Of a DNA stretch of 64,000 nt, positions 49,613-60,365 are shown piece after piece (the first letter of the stretch is position 1; every line of letters begins with the position of its first letter). This stretch comes from Golubevia sp. BC0850 (Eukaryota; Basidiomycota; Exobasidiomycetes; Golubeviales; Golubeviaceae). The translations under genes and the position numbers were made by a program. The notes below the pieces were generated by a model. It worked only from the letters and a program-made list of their open reading frames with translations, had not been told where the DNA came from and searched no databases. The stretch is taken from the NCBI GenBank assembly GCA_012976225.1, contig JAAVVG010000003.1, positions 62,001 to 126,000 on the forward strand, written 5' to 3'.

Positions 49613-50482
49613 AATCTTCGAATCGACACCCACTCCCCAGTCAAACTCGTTCCAAGCTTATGAGTTGCCACTGACTCACTCACTTTAGATCTCTCGATTT
49701 GAATGGAATTCCTATGTCTTTCGGACTGTTGCTTATTCCACTCTAGGATGAACTTCAACCAGGTTGTCACACTACATTCAAACAAGGATTAACATGATTC
49801 CATTTCGTATTTCTTTCTTCGTCTTTCAATGGCTATTTGTATGATGTATCTAAGGAAAACGTATTCGTATTGATGAGGCGTTAAAGTGCATGCGGAGGTG
49901 ATTAAGACCTAAGGGATGAAGAAGGGATGAAGTGGTTCAAAAGGGATAGAGATGAAGTCGAAGGAAACGGAAAACAGGACTTGAAAATTTTAGAAGATTC
50001 AAAATTTAGAGCTTCTAAATCTTCCAATGAAATTGAGAAGGAAACGTGACGTTCGAATTTGAGACATGGTTCTGTCGAGATCTTTGGATCTTCGGAGTTT
50101 GAAAGGGTGGAATTGAAAAAGGGGGGGGGTGACGATTTTGGTGCTTGATGAGAGACGATTCTTGGATTTTGAGTTGAAGGATGATGAGAAATTGACAGAT
50201 TCTTGGAAAGGGTTTTGTTTTTTGTGACTGATGTTTTCTAGTTTTTGATGTTTGAGATTGATTCGATTCTTTGATTGATGGTTTCGGAGGCTGTTGCTAG
50301 AGATTTGAGATGAGCTGGAAGGGGGTTTGAGAAACTAAAGATGCTCGAAAGGGTTTGATTTAGAACTTAAAGAAACAACTTGAGAGTCAACTTGTAATAA
50401 TCGAAGTTTCTTCAATTTCTCCAACTCTTGATTCAGTTGAATTCTTGAGATCTCCCTCCCAATCATCCCCAAACCATTTCTC
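49613..50482. other. Intergenic, 3' of the His/Ser-rich gene
   Basis: About 870 bp, GA- and T-rich, with a run of nine G at 50121-50129. A 75-codon minus-strand frame at 50335-50562 overlaps the end of the next gene in another frame and looks like chance. No gene supported. Confidence 0.5.
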
Positions 50483-51748
50483 TTACCAACCAAACCCCCA
50501 CCCACTCTTCTCCTTCTGTCCACCATTAGCCTTAAATTCTTCTTTATCCTTCTTCTTCTCAAACTCCTCAGTCTTATAATCCTTCTTCCTAACCTGACCT
50601 TCCCAACTAAACCATTTCTTCAATTCTTCCTGATTCAATTCTCTAATCTTTGCCTTCTGATCCCTGTCTCCTTCTTTCTCCCTTCTTCTTCTTTCAGCTT
50701 GAGCTTCTCCAAAAGTTTTGGGCCAAGAATTCATTTCAGGAGAATCTTTGTTCTTAGTAGAGAAACCTTCTACCCAATCAACGATTTCCAAAGGATCGAA
50801 ATCTTCAGAGACATTGATTGCAGCCTTTGCTTTCTTACGGGCAATCCTACGTTTTTGAGAAGGAGTTAAAGGAGTTGAAGAAAGTTCCGATTGATCATTA
50901 GATTTGTCAAGTTGAATTTTTGAAGGACTTTCAGGTTCAAGTCGAGAAGAGTCTTTGTTTCCATTTGCTCTCCTCTCATTTTCGGTCTTAATGCCATTTT
51001 GATACCCCTTCCCCCTTCCCTTTCCATTAACCTTTTCAGTCTTTCCAGACTTGAGACTGGTACCTGAATCATCCGCTCCAACTCCACCTTTTGACCTTCC
51101 ACTTTTATTCCCACCTTTCGAGGAGAAATCAAATTCGAAAATGTCAGGTTTGGATTTCTTCAGTTCTTCCTCTTTGGCTTTCTTGGCTTTTGAACGTAGT
51201 CTTCTCTTTTGAGTTGGAGTCAAGTTTTCAGAGGAAGTTTGAATTGATTCTTCTTGTTCATCAGAGACGGTAGCTTTTAGAGGAGTTGAAGTTGAAGTTT
51301 TAGGATGAGTTCCATTCGCTTTCTCCTTCCCATTCGATTCACCGTCTTTCTTCCCTCTCAATCTCATGTACCTCCTTTGATTCACAGCCTCCGAATATGC
51401 TCCACTTCTAAAATCCGAATTGTCGACCGTCTTTAAATCTCTATCCGCAAGTTCTCTAAATCTACCCTCACTTTCTTTTGCTAATTTCTTTAACTCATCC
51501 TGTTTGGTTTTCTCTTCTTTGAGTTTCTTTCTCTCTATTTCCATTTCTCTTTGAGCTTCTTCTTGAGAAGGAGTTAGAATTTCTTCTTCATCTTCAGAAG
51601 AGGAACTGGAATCTAAATCTCCCATCATTTCATCCATCATTTCGTGAAGGAACATAGAATCTAGAATCGAAGGTCCAGATCGTGAATGGGAATCGGAGTG
51701 GGAATGAGAGTGAGTGTGAGAGTGAGAATGGCGGGAACGAGATGACAT
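50483..51748 (-). CDS. Highly charged protein with a His/Ser-repeat N-terminus, function unknown
   Basis: Single-exon frame of 421 codons from ATG 51748. The N-terminus is a run of alternating Ser and His (MSSRSRHSHSHTHSHSHSD), followed by the Met-rich LHEMMDEMMGDL and an acidic Ser patch. The motif LTPTQKRRLRSKAKKAKEE recurs as LTPSQKRRIARKKAKAA (about residues 180 and 300), an internal repeat. The C-terminus holds KKWFSWEGQVRKKDYKTEEF and ends SGWGFGW. Charged Lys/Glu composition and basic patches suggest a nuclear or RNA-associated protein, but I recognise no family. The codon pattern is continuous and no intron is needed. Confidence 0.7.
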   Translation of the reverse strand: MSSRSRHSHSHTHSHSHSDSHSRSGPSILDSMFLHEMMDEMMGDLDSSSSSEDEEEILTPSQEEAQREMEIERKKLKEEKTKQDELKKLAKESEGRFRELADRDLKTVDNSDFRSGAYSEAVNQRRYMRLRGKKDGESNGKEKANGTHPKTSTSTPLKATVSDEQEESIQTSSENLTPTQKRRLRSKAKKAKEEELKKSKPDIFEFDFSSKGGNKSGRSKGGVGADDSGTSLKSGKTEKVNGKGRGKGYQNGIKTENERRANGNKDSSRLEPESPSKIQLDKSNDQSELSSTPLTPSQKRRIARKKAKAAINVSEDFDPLEIVDWVEGFSTKNKDSPEMNSWPKTFGEAQAERRRREKEGDRDQKAKIRELNQEELKKWFSWEGQVRKKDYKTEEFEKKKDKEEFKANGGQKEKSGWGFGW

Positions 51749-52502
51749 GATGACGTTGGTTTAGGGGCCTGGCTGTTGGATTTGTCGATGAAGATTAGAT
51801 CTTGTAGAAGGACCAACGATCTGGAAGTTCATCAGGTTACGAGAGTAAGGAGTGAGAGAGAGGAAGAGGAGGAGGTCATCAACATCTTTTCGTTCGCGAA
51901 CGACACGCTGCATGATGCATTGAGGGAAGGAACTGAAGAGTAGCTTCATTGTCACGAACTGTCCAAACGTGGGGCCTTGGAGATCACTCCTTACTTACTT
52001 CTACTTCCTAGTCTGCTCGTTTTTGAAACAATTGGAAGGAGGGAGGAGGAGAAGAGAGAGAGAAGGATGGGAGAATGGAGGCGGTGCTTGCGCAGCTCGA
52101 TAAAAAGTCTTCACTGATGCTTCAATTCGATCGATTTGGTCAAATCGCGTTTCTTCAGATGTTAAATAAGTTCTAGCAAGGGGGGTTTGAATCAGTTCAA
52201 GAGCCAGCGATGCAGACGGAAAAAGGATAGGAAATGATTTTAGTGGAGCGAAGCATCGTCGAGTGAGCGTCTCAAGTTCTTCCAGACTGCACCTGCCCAC
52301 CTTCGTCTTTTCCACTTTTGTCTGACAAGAATCTGGCTGTGACTGAGCTTTCGATCAGAAAATTGATCTGGAAAGAGTTGTTGGAGGAAAGAGAAGTTAA
52401 TCAGAGTTTCAAAATTCATTTGGAAAATCCAACTTTCCAACACGCGACGTTTTGTTCAAGACTGCCTCTTCTCTTCTACCATACTATAGATCTTATCCCA
52501 TC
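51749..52502. other. Intergenic with two weak minus-strand frames
   Basis: The frames at 52001-52315 (104 codons, starting MEKTKVGRCSLEELET) and 51761-51955 (containing MKLLFSSFPQCIMQRV) could be two exons of a small minus-strand gene, but I found no in-frame splice join. The stop of the first lies just before a GTAAGT. The region must also hold the NAA50 promoter. Left unassigned. Confidence 0.35.
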
Positions 52503-54248
52503 ATGACGACAGTTCAATCAAATTCCACTCCATCAAGCTTCCCAGCTCGTCAAAAGGCGACGATCAAATCAACGACAAGTCCTCGTAGGATAGACATCGC
52601 AGACCTAACTCCAAACAATGTCGGTCAACTACGAAGACTTAATTCAGTTCTGTTTCCCGTGGTCTACACCGATAAATTCTACAAGGAAGTCTTGGAAGAG
52701 GAGAAGAAGGACGTTTGTAAATTAGGTGAGTAACAGTCAGAGGAGAGAGGAGTGGACAGGATGGAGCTTCAAGCATAGAAGGAGAAGAGAAGTGGGCTCA
52801 TCTTTCGGAAAGACTCCCTGAATGAATCATAGAAAAGGTACTGGGTATGACCGATTTGCACTCAGTTAGCCATAGCCTACCGAAATAGGCATATTTCTGA
52901 TGGGCTAGAATAAAGAGAGAAGGAGGAGCTTCTACCAATCTACCTTGGAATGAGACATTGGCTCTTCTTCTAAGGTAGAGAGAATGCTTCTCAGCGCAGG
53001 AAATAGATCAAACCGGCCCTTTACGCGTTCAGATCAATAGGAGATAGGCGATTAGCTTGACCTGCAGAGGGAGAGCAAGAGACACAAGATCAGCTTGGAC
53101 CATTGCTTGCTTTCTAGCAGGCCGAGAAGAACACTCCCCGCCCAGCTAGCAAGATGATACCTAGCTCAGTGAGGATAGATGCACTCTGGTGTGGAAGCTG
53201 GAACGCCGATAGTTAGGAGAGGGTAAGAGGGCAGGTTAAAATCAAGCCTTCTAGTTCCTTCTCAAAACGCATGGCCTGACACCGATCGAGATCTTCTTAA
53301 AGCGGAGAAAACATGATCGAACTGCTTCTACCTTCTGAAACCACTGGGAATCCTAAAGGAGAGGTTTGATCTTGGTAGAGAAAGAGAATGACACCAGAAA
53401 CTGTAATCCTTCGAGCTCTGAACTACAGTCTTGTCGTTTTTCTGGCCTCTGAGATAGGATTGAATTGATTTTCAAGATCTGGTTCTTGATTGAGAAATGT
53501 CTTCGGCTCTACTTCTCTGGAGAGAGACAGTGCTCTCCCGTTTCTGACATCTAACTTCTTGTTCCTTACTCTACTCTTCCCACCCTTCTAATCTATCTGC
53601 CCCTTAAAACTTTCCATTCCATCTTCTGCAGTGTAAGTTAGACCTAGACACGCTTTTTCCGGTCTAGCACACATTCCCTAACTTATGCAATCTTCTCTAT
53701 CCCACTTTATCCCCTTCAGCCTTTTCAATGACATCCCCGTAGGATCAATGTGTTGTCGTATAGATCGTCATTCAACCTCTTCAACTTCCTCAGATCTCCC
53801 AACATGTTCAATCTATCTCATGACCTTAGGAGTTCTAGCTCCATACCGTCGTCTAGGTTTAGCCAAATCACTTCTCACACATTTACTAAAAGTCGCTTCT
53901 CCAGGAACTATCATTTCTTTACCTCTTTCCAAAGAAGATCTGAAAATCCACGAAGAGAAGGAATCAGCTAAGGAAAAGGCTGCTGCAGTCACAAATAGGA
54001 AAACTAACAATTCAACTAATGTTGCTAAAAGTGCTGAAGAATTAGAGAAAGAGAAGAAGAAGAAGAAAGTCACTCCAAAGGTTGAAACTGAAGTGAAGGA
54101 GATATACTTACATGTTCAAGTTGGAAATGACGAAGCTAAGAGTCTTTATGAAGGAATGGGTTGGAAAGTTGAGGAAACTGTTAAGGATTATTATAGGAGG
54201 AATTTGGATCAGAGGGATGCTTGGTTGTTGAAGTATCAGACGAATTAG
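52503..54248 (+). CDS. NAA50: N-alpha-acetyltransferase Naa50 (Nat5/San type)
   Basis: Exons 52503-52725, 53632 (one base) and 53720-54248 join in frame to 250 residues. The first exon has ADLTPNNVGQLRRLN and LFPVVYTDKFYKEVL, the Naa50 N-terminal core. After the join, LVLFNDIPVGSMCCRID aligns with human Naa50 LAYFNDIAVGAVCCRVD without gap. The acetyl-CoA loop is APYRRLGLAKSL, and the C-terminal IYLHVQVGNDEAKSLYEGMGW is conserved. A Lys/Glu-rich insert of about 50 residues separates the last two blocks. Naa50 acetylates N-terminal Met-hydrophobic proteins and acts in sister chromatid cohesion with NatA. The single-base exon is the only way I found to keep frame; see findings. Intron 1 is 906 bp, far above others here. 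Confidence 0.92.
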
Positions 54249-54697
54249 AGATGGTGTTTGAGTGTGATGTCGAGGTTGGAATGGAGATTTAGATAGAATG
54301 AAGAATGGGACATAAGAGAAGGATTGGGCAAGCTTCGTCAGGGTCCTCGACGAGTGTGTGCTCATAGATCATTTATCTCTTTTTCAATTCAATTTGCTCA
54401 ATTTGGTCCCAATTAGAGGTTTTGAAACTAGTGCAGGCCAGTCAAGAATCTCTGTGGAGCTCTCATGTGAGGCTAGTTCGAGTGAAGTTCACTCTCAAAG
54501 AAAGGTCTAGCTTTTAACTGTTGAGATTGCTGAACCAAGTTAACTTTCAAATCAAGAGACTGATCTACATCCAAAATCTGGAGAGTGCCCGTCTGCCGAT
54601 GTTGGGGCGCCAAATTCAAATTGAATGTAGCACGCAAGCCCATTTTCTTCTCTTGAGTTCGACGAACAAGGTTGCATCTTGACCGTCTCTATCCATC
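54249..54697. other. Intergenic after NAA50
   Basis: About 450 bp without a supported gene; AT-rich, with the presumed NAA50 3' UTR at the left. Confidence 0.5.
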
Positions 54698-55781
54698 ATG
54701 GTTCGATCAAAGAAGAAGAAGAAGAAGACTGTGGATAACATTCTACAAGATATAGCTACTATGTTAGTCAAGACCATCGGGTCGTGGGCAGAGTTCCGAC
54801 CCCAGCCTGGTTTTAGATGCCAGATTCCTGGAGAGTAAGAGAAGGAGGCAGAAGGAAGAATGTGAGAACGAGACTTGCTAGCACCAAATACAATTCTTAC
54901 TCATTCCTGCATCTGAGGAACAGGGTTTATTGAAAAGAGAGGGAGCGTTGCAATCGAGCTGATCATTTTCTAACCTCGTCCTCCCTATTCCTTCCCCTCC
55001 ATCTCCCTCTCTATTCCCGATCTCCGCCGCTCAGAGCTCGTGTTATGACCTCTGGAGCTCTATCTCGTCTCTCACGGAACGGATCACGACTCTGGAAACC
55101 CTATCTATTAACGAACGTCAGGACCGACAACTCCTGAGACCGGTAGAGCTTCCAAAGCTGTCAAGATTCTCTTATCCAACACGAAAAATCTGAAAAGATT
55201 GGAAAACGCCTATGATCCAGCCAAATCAAATTCCATTTTATCACTTTCAACTTGGGAAGGACTTAAAGATTCCTATTTCACCCTAGAACTCTTCAGAGCT
55301 GAAGGAATAGCCTTCCCACAGCACACATGAAGTACTGAATCTCATTCATTTACCAACCTCAAGAAATTTACTACCGACTTGGGCTCTTTCTTGGAATTAT
55401 CTCTGGGTGTCTTAGAAGGGAAAAGTAAAGGTGTAGCCTTCTCACCTTTTCATCCTGGATTAAAGGAAATCGATCTTCACTTCAATCTGACTTTCAGAGA
55501 GTTGGATTCGTGAGAATGTTACTGACGCTTGTCTACATTTGACTTCACTTCAGGCAATCACTGCTTCTCTTCTAGATTCAATCCAAATAGCTTCTCCACC
55601 TTCTTCGAATCGAATTAGAAACACAACACCTGAACCTTTTCACGAGTCGCAAGCAGCTTCAGTTTCCCTTCCTTCGCTACCCTCGCCTTTTCGCTTCCAA
55701 ATGTCAAGCACAAGCTCTCCTGTCAAGTTTCTTTCGGATAACCGCCTTCAAGGTCAAGCTAGAACCATCAATCATACATAA
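54698..55781 (+). pseudogene. Coding-like remnant or poorly resolved gene, family unknown
   Basis: A 46-codon frame starts MVRSKKKKKKTVDNILQDI at 54698. Further pieces in changing frames read LWSSISSLTERITTLETL (about 55035-55090), LKDSYFTLELFRAEG (about 55265-55310) and FTTDLGSFLELSLGVLEG (about 55372-55425). Another open frame, ASLLDSIQIASPPSSNRI onward, ends at 55781. Composition is protein-like, but the pieces do not join with convincing splice sites. It is either a decayed gene or one with introns I misread. No family recognised. Confidence 0.35.
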
Positions 55782-56474
55782 CTTCAACGTTACAAGTCTT
55801 CTCGCTGCTTAGAAGACCCATCTTTCTCAACATTCCGTTTGCCTGTTCAAACAACTCGCTGATCTTCTGTCTTGAGTTGCACAAGCAAAAAGTTCCTACT
55901 CGTCCAACTAAGCCTGTTCAATTTATCTAATATATTCATCCCACTAATCGAATAAACTCTTTCTGCCTTATTCTCCATAACTGAGTGGCTCTCTTCCTTT
56001 CCGCCATGAAGGGTTATATCTTCCACACCGCTCATAAACGTGTCGAAAGGGGATTGAGGTGAGTCGAGGATGAAGAAAGCTACTCGATCGATTTCGTTGG
56101 GAGGGAGAATGGGAAGCGCTGTTCTTGCAAAGTTGTCTCACAAAGCAAGAATCAGGCCTGAAAAGTCTACTGAGGTCTCGAATCAATCAGAAAAACGTCA
56201 AACCCTTGCGTAATTATGGCTTTTCTGAGTCTGACAATCACACTTTCACTAATTCTCTCAGTTAAACCGTCTTTTTTCCAACCTGCGCTTCCAGCTTTGT
56301 ATCGTGTCAACTGTCAACTGTCAAGGGTGAAAAACATGTGCAACTTTCGGCAGTTCGAAAACGCCGTTGATTGATGGCAGAGATCAGAAGGGGTTGTCAG
56401 CAAAAGGATCTTGTAAGTGAGGAGGTCAGAAAAAACGGGAGGATAAACTGGAGCTTTGTTGGGAGATGGAGGAA
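55782..56474. other. Intergenic
   Basis: Nearly 700 bp. Only short unsupported frames on the minus strand. It includes sequence downstream of F-box copy 3, where I could not find the zinc-knuckle exon seen in copies 1 and 2. Confidence 0.45.
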
Positions 56475-57405
56475 GCTCACCATTCCTAATCTGCGTCACA
56501 GAACTCTACCCCAATGTTCTTTCCTGTCTTGATTAGTCTTCCTCCCATTCCTGATCTAAGAGATAAAACGTTTTTCTCGGCTTTGACTGTTGATTTGGAC
56601 ATCTTAGCATTGACAGGATCGTACCAATCAGCCAATCTCCTTTCTCCTTAACCAACCACTTCATGACGTCGTGGATTGTGACGACCTTGAATTTGGCAGA
56701 ACCGGCTTGTTTTTTGGATATCTCGGATTCAGCATCGGATCTATCTCTATCTAAAGTACCTCTGTGAATCTTCCCATCATCTTCAAAGTCAAATCTGAAG
56801 TACGAGACTGCTGGATTGGTGGCGTTCTCTTGACCGACTGTATGCTTCTCTAGAAGAACATCAACTCTTTTGTCGAGCTTTGATTTGGATCTTGGGTCTT
56901 TAGAAAGACTTGAAACTCTGATAGAATCAGAGATTGAGTTCTGAATGTTCCTCTCCTGGTGATAAGTGAGTTTACTGAAAGGATCTTGAAATAGAGGATG
57001 TAGAGCAACACTGATAGGATGAGGAATTTCATTGTCTTCTTCTTCACTTTCTCCGGTTTCTTCAATCTCTAGTTGGTCTGCATCATAAAGTCCTGAGAGA
57101 GTTGCATTGTTTACCTTGCTTCTGAAAACTTGACCTTTGATGATAGGGCTGTTAGCCCACTTTCTGAAGGACTTACTAACGGACTCCATCTTCTTCAAGT
57201 CGTAGTAATCTAATTTTACTATAATTTGATCTTTCAAAAACTTCTTTGAGCGTAGGTACTTCCTTCTGAGTCTATCCTTACGAACTTTAAGCATTGAGTG
57301 GAAGAGCTTCCAGGTGGTACTTGTAGCTTTGAGCTCACTGAGTTTGAGATAAGAGAAAGAGTTCATCAAAGTCTCGGATGAAAGCTTGAATGCTTGCTGA
57401 AAAAG
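56475..57405 (-). pseudogene. F-box family gene (copy 3), tandem F-box, probably decayed at the 3' end
   Basis: The minus-strand frame 57369-56533 continues upstream to a TTTTTCAG acceptor near 57405, giving an F-box-like LSSETLMNSFSYLKLSEL with WKLF. A second follows: FLKDQIIVKLDYYDLKKMES, then SKSFRKWANSPIIKGQVFRSKV. Family blocks ISVALHPLF, NATNPAVSYFRFDFED, KIHRGTLDRDR and VTIHDVMKWL follow. After a conserved GTACGA donor comes GGRLIKTGKNIGVEFCDAD, with a stop at 56486-56488 just before the donor site conserved in copies 1 and 2. The upstream first exon is not identified. It is the best preserved copy over the F-box part. It may be a short functional protein, but loss of the last exon favours decay. 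Confidence 0.62.
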
Positions 57406-57635
57406 GTCTCGTTAGAGTTGAGGTTGACCTTTGGTGGAGAGCAAGAAACAAAATCTCATCTTTTCAACTTTCGGAGGTTATGCTCTTGAGTCTTGACCAA
57501 CACCTATCTCACCGCTAATTTTCACCCATTATATCAAGAGGGAAGTCGGAAAACGATTATCAACAACTCAGACTTTCCACAAGATCTCACAGGAGCATCT
57601 AGCAGTCGATCGATTGAGCTACTTTGATTCATCAT
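57406..57635. promoter_or_regulatory. Divergent region between F-box copy 3 and STS1
   Basis: About 230 bp. It should contain the STS1 promoter and, on the other strand, any first exon of F-box copy 3. No motif stands out. Confidence 0.4.
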
Positions 57636-59807
57636 ATGGCTCCAGTCCCATCTACTTCTACTAACATGACTGGAAACAATTCTCATCAATCAACTGCAAC
57701 CGGTTCACCTTCTCACCATATCCCATTTCATTCAACTAATCATCAACCATCTCAACTAGGATTTGGCTTCGGATTTGGTTCCTCTTTCTCGTCTCCTTCA
57801 AATCCTACCTCAAACCCTTCCACTTCTCTTCAATGGGGGTCGAATCCGACTACCAATTCATTTGGACAATCTTCTTCATCCTCATTCGCTTTACCAGCTC
57901 CTCTACTCTCCTCATCAGCTACCAATCAAGCGCATCCTCCATCTAACTCAAGTACAAGCCCATGGAAATCAGCAACTCCCAGAAAGCAAGATGCAAAACG
58001 TAGGAGAGATGATGAAGATGATGAACCTTCAGGAGATGTAGATGAAGATATGTCAATGGGTGGAAGAAGTACAAGTGGCTCACCTGGTCCCTCGAGAGAG
58101 AGAGATAATCAAAGATTCGGAATCAACTCTCAAGGTAGACAGATGTTACCAAAGAGAATGAGAGCTGGTTTGGGCACTGGCTTAGATGATAACTCGAAGA
58201 TCAATGGATTATCTGGTTTAGGAAGTGGTAGAAATACCAAGACTGGAGTGGTGACAAGTGGAATGGGAAGTCCTTCTGCTTTTGCGATCAGTGGAGGAGT
58301 TGGAATCAATGCAAACGGCAAAGAGAAAGAAAGAAGAGAGGAAGAAGATGCTTCTGGGGTGGATCTGGGAAAGATGTTGGGTGAGTACATTGGACTTTGA
58401 CCATGGAGGGAGAACTATGAGAACGATCGGCGCAGCCACAAGCAGCATTTCATGTCATCTTGAGATTGTCATGTCTAAGTAACTGGTTGATATCGGGATT
58501 ACTATAAGGTAGATGATCGAGGCAGAGTGTCTTGGTTCAGTGAGATATTGGTCCTTCAATCAGCTTTCCACGTCACCCTCCAAATCCATGCATTCGACGA
58601 ATTTCAAATCTTACTATCATCTTCAAAAGACGATCAATGTGTAAAGCCGATAAGATGATTGATCATGAATCAATCTCTGAATTCTCACAAGCTTGCTCAC
58701 ACCATCCTTATCTCCTCCTCCATCACCCCTCCAGCCTCCCTCGATAAGCCTGCTCTTCTATCACTTCTCCACTCGCTTCTTGCAACCTCAACCGATTCAA
58801 AGCTACCCTCTCAAATCATCTCTTTACTTCCAGCACCTTCTCTAGAGAGCGTAGATGCTGCCTTAGATGAAGCTGAAAGAGCCATTAGACAAGCTTTACC
58901 TTGGGGAAATGGAGCCAGAGATGAATACACTTGGAGTAGAGTCAGAAACGTTCTTCTGGAATTCGTCAACCTGGCAATCAGTTATGGTCCATTCTTCGTT
59001 CCAAAGAGCAAAGATCTTTCAATCTCTTCAACCTCCAACTCTTCAAATCATGGAATAAATGCCAATTCAAAAAGAGCAGATCCACATCCAGCTTCGACTT
59101 TCGCATTCTTACAATCAGTAACAGTTCGTTTACTAAGGATCGAAAGTGCTTTACCTACAGTTCCAAGAACAGTCTTCAGCTTCAACACTTTGAATTCAAG
59201 TTCTAAATCGAGTTCATCGTCTTCCAAAGACCTTTTACCTGGAAGTGAGGCTTCAATTAGAAGAGCTTTGATTCAACTACTTCCAACTGATTCTACTGCT
59301 GGTGGTCGAGGTAGTGGAGAAGCTTTATTATCACCATCTTCACCAGATTCTTTAATTTCGATTCTAGCTCCAACTTTACTCTCACACTGGAACACGTTGA
59401 TCACAAATCTCTCAGTTGCGGTAAATCAGGAGGGCAGAATGTTTGGAAAAGATGTAGTTATGGGTTGGGGTAGATCATTGGCTGCTATGGGAATGTCAGG
59501 AGCTACGACTTCGACCAGTAGTCACTCTGCTTCAAGCTCTACAAGTGTTAACGGGTTGAAAGGGGAAGAGAGAGCTATCAGAATGGTCATGGATAATGTC
59601 AGAGAGAAGTTCGAAAGAGAGTTGGGTTGGTTAGTGGCTACACCTTCTTTTTCTAATTCAGCAAACATTCATCAAGGCTCAAGTGGATTCGGCCCTTCCA
59701 GCAATTTATCTATTATGCAGCAACAGCAGGTCGCAGGAGTTAGAAACCCAACTATGAAGAGAGAAAGGCAAGGCAGCTCGGTGGGAATGGAGGAAGAGGA
59801 ACTTTAG
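57636..59807 (+). CDS. STS1: Nuclear proteasome tether Sts1/Cut8
   Basis: Two exons (57636-58380, 58735-59807) join in frame to 605 residues. The N-terminal part is disordered and has a basic nuclear-import patch (ARKQDAKRRRDDED region) and KMLG just before the junction. After the 354-bp intron comes ASLDKPALLSLLHSLL, then LPSQIISLLPAPSLES, the Cut8 helical core LDEAERAIRQALPWGNG and DEYTWSRVRNVLLEFVN, and a C-terminal helix bundle. Cut8/Sts1 anchors proteasomes at the nuclear envelope and is needed for mitotic protein turnover and DNA repair. It is longer than yeast Sts1 (about 320 residues) because of Ser/Asn-rich inserts. The acceptor choice (CCCCTCCAG at 58734) preserves the conserved LDK..L motif. 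Confidence 0.9.
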
Positions 59808-60123
59808 GAGGTCGCATCTTTACGCAGATCAAGAATAGACTCACTTCAAAAGACACGTCAAAAACCCAATCTCAAAGTTCCCGTATCATCACATCAACAT
59901 CATCCCCAATTATCAACTTTATTCCTTTCGCATAAAATACATTTCCTTGTTCATTTCACCTTTCGACGTTCAACTCTTCATTGCTCTAATTTCCTCTATC
60001 AATTTTTTCCCACCTCTGTCTTACACATCCTGTTCGTTTTCTCTCTCCCATTCATGTAAGAGAATGATCTCGTCTTCAACTTTCAATTCATTGATCCCAC
60101 TTACAGGGGATTTCAGGCCGAGT
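59808..60123. other. STS1 3' region
   Basis: Roughly 315 bp of AT- and CT-rich sequence after the STS1 stop; no gene seen. A hairpin follows at 60124. Confidence 0.5.
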
Positions 60124-60164
60124 GAGATCCCTCGCCCACTCTGGTGGAGAGTGGGCGAGATCTC
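60124..60164. repeat. Strong inverted repeat (hairpin) between converging genes
   Basis: CTCGCCCACTCT and AGAGTGGGCGAG pair perfectly around GGTGG. The pairing extends outward through GAGATC on each side after a 2-nt bulge, giving about 17 paired positions. It sits in the 558-bp gap between the stop codons of STS1 and the nucleotidyltransferase-like gene, where a 3'-end or mRNA stability element is plausible. Confidence 0.8.
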
Positions 60165-60365
60165 TGATGGTGAAAAGCAAGGAGGGCTTCTTCGCTACTA
60201 AAAGTCGAGTTCACTAGTATTGTCCACTTGCTTTCTGTCTCGGATCGGCTCTACTACATTTTGATTCGATTAATGATTGGGGAAAACTCCTTGCCCCCTT
60301 CTCTCATTCCGCCCTTTCATTCTTCAAGCTCCAAGTCTTTCAAACGCTCTATTTGCTTCTCAACC

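Noticed and set aside
51761-52315. Small minus-strand gene made of two frames
   Set aside because: No splice pair joins the frames without a stop, and the only GTAAGT is followed too closely by usable AGs. Kept as an intergenic note.
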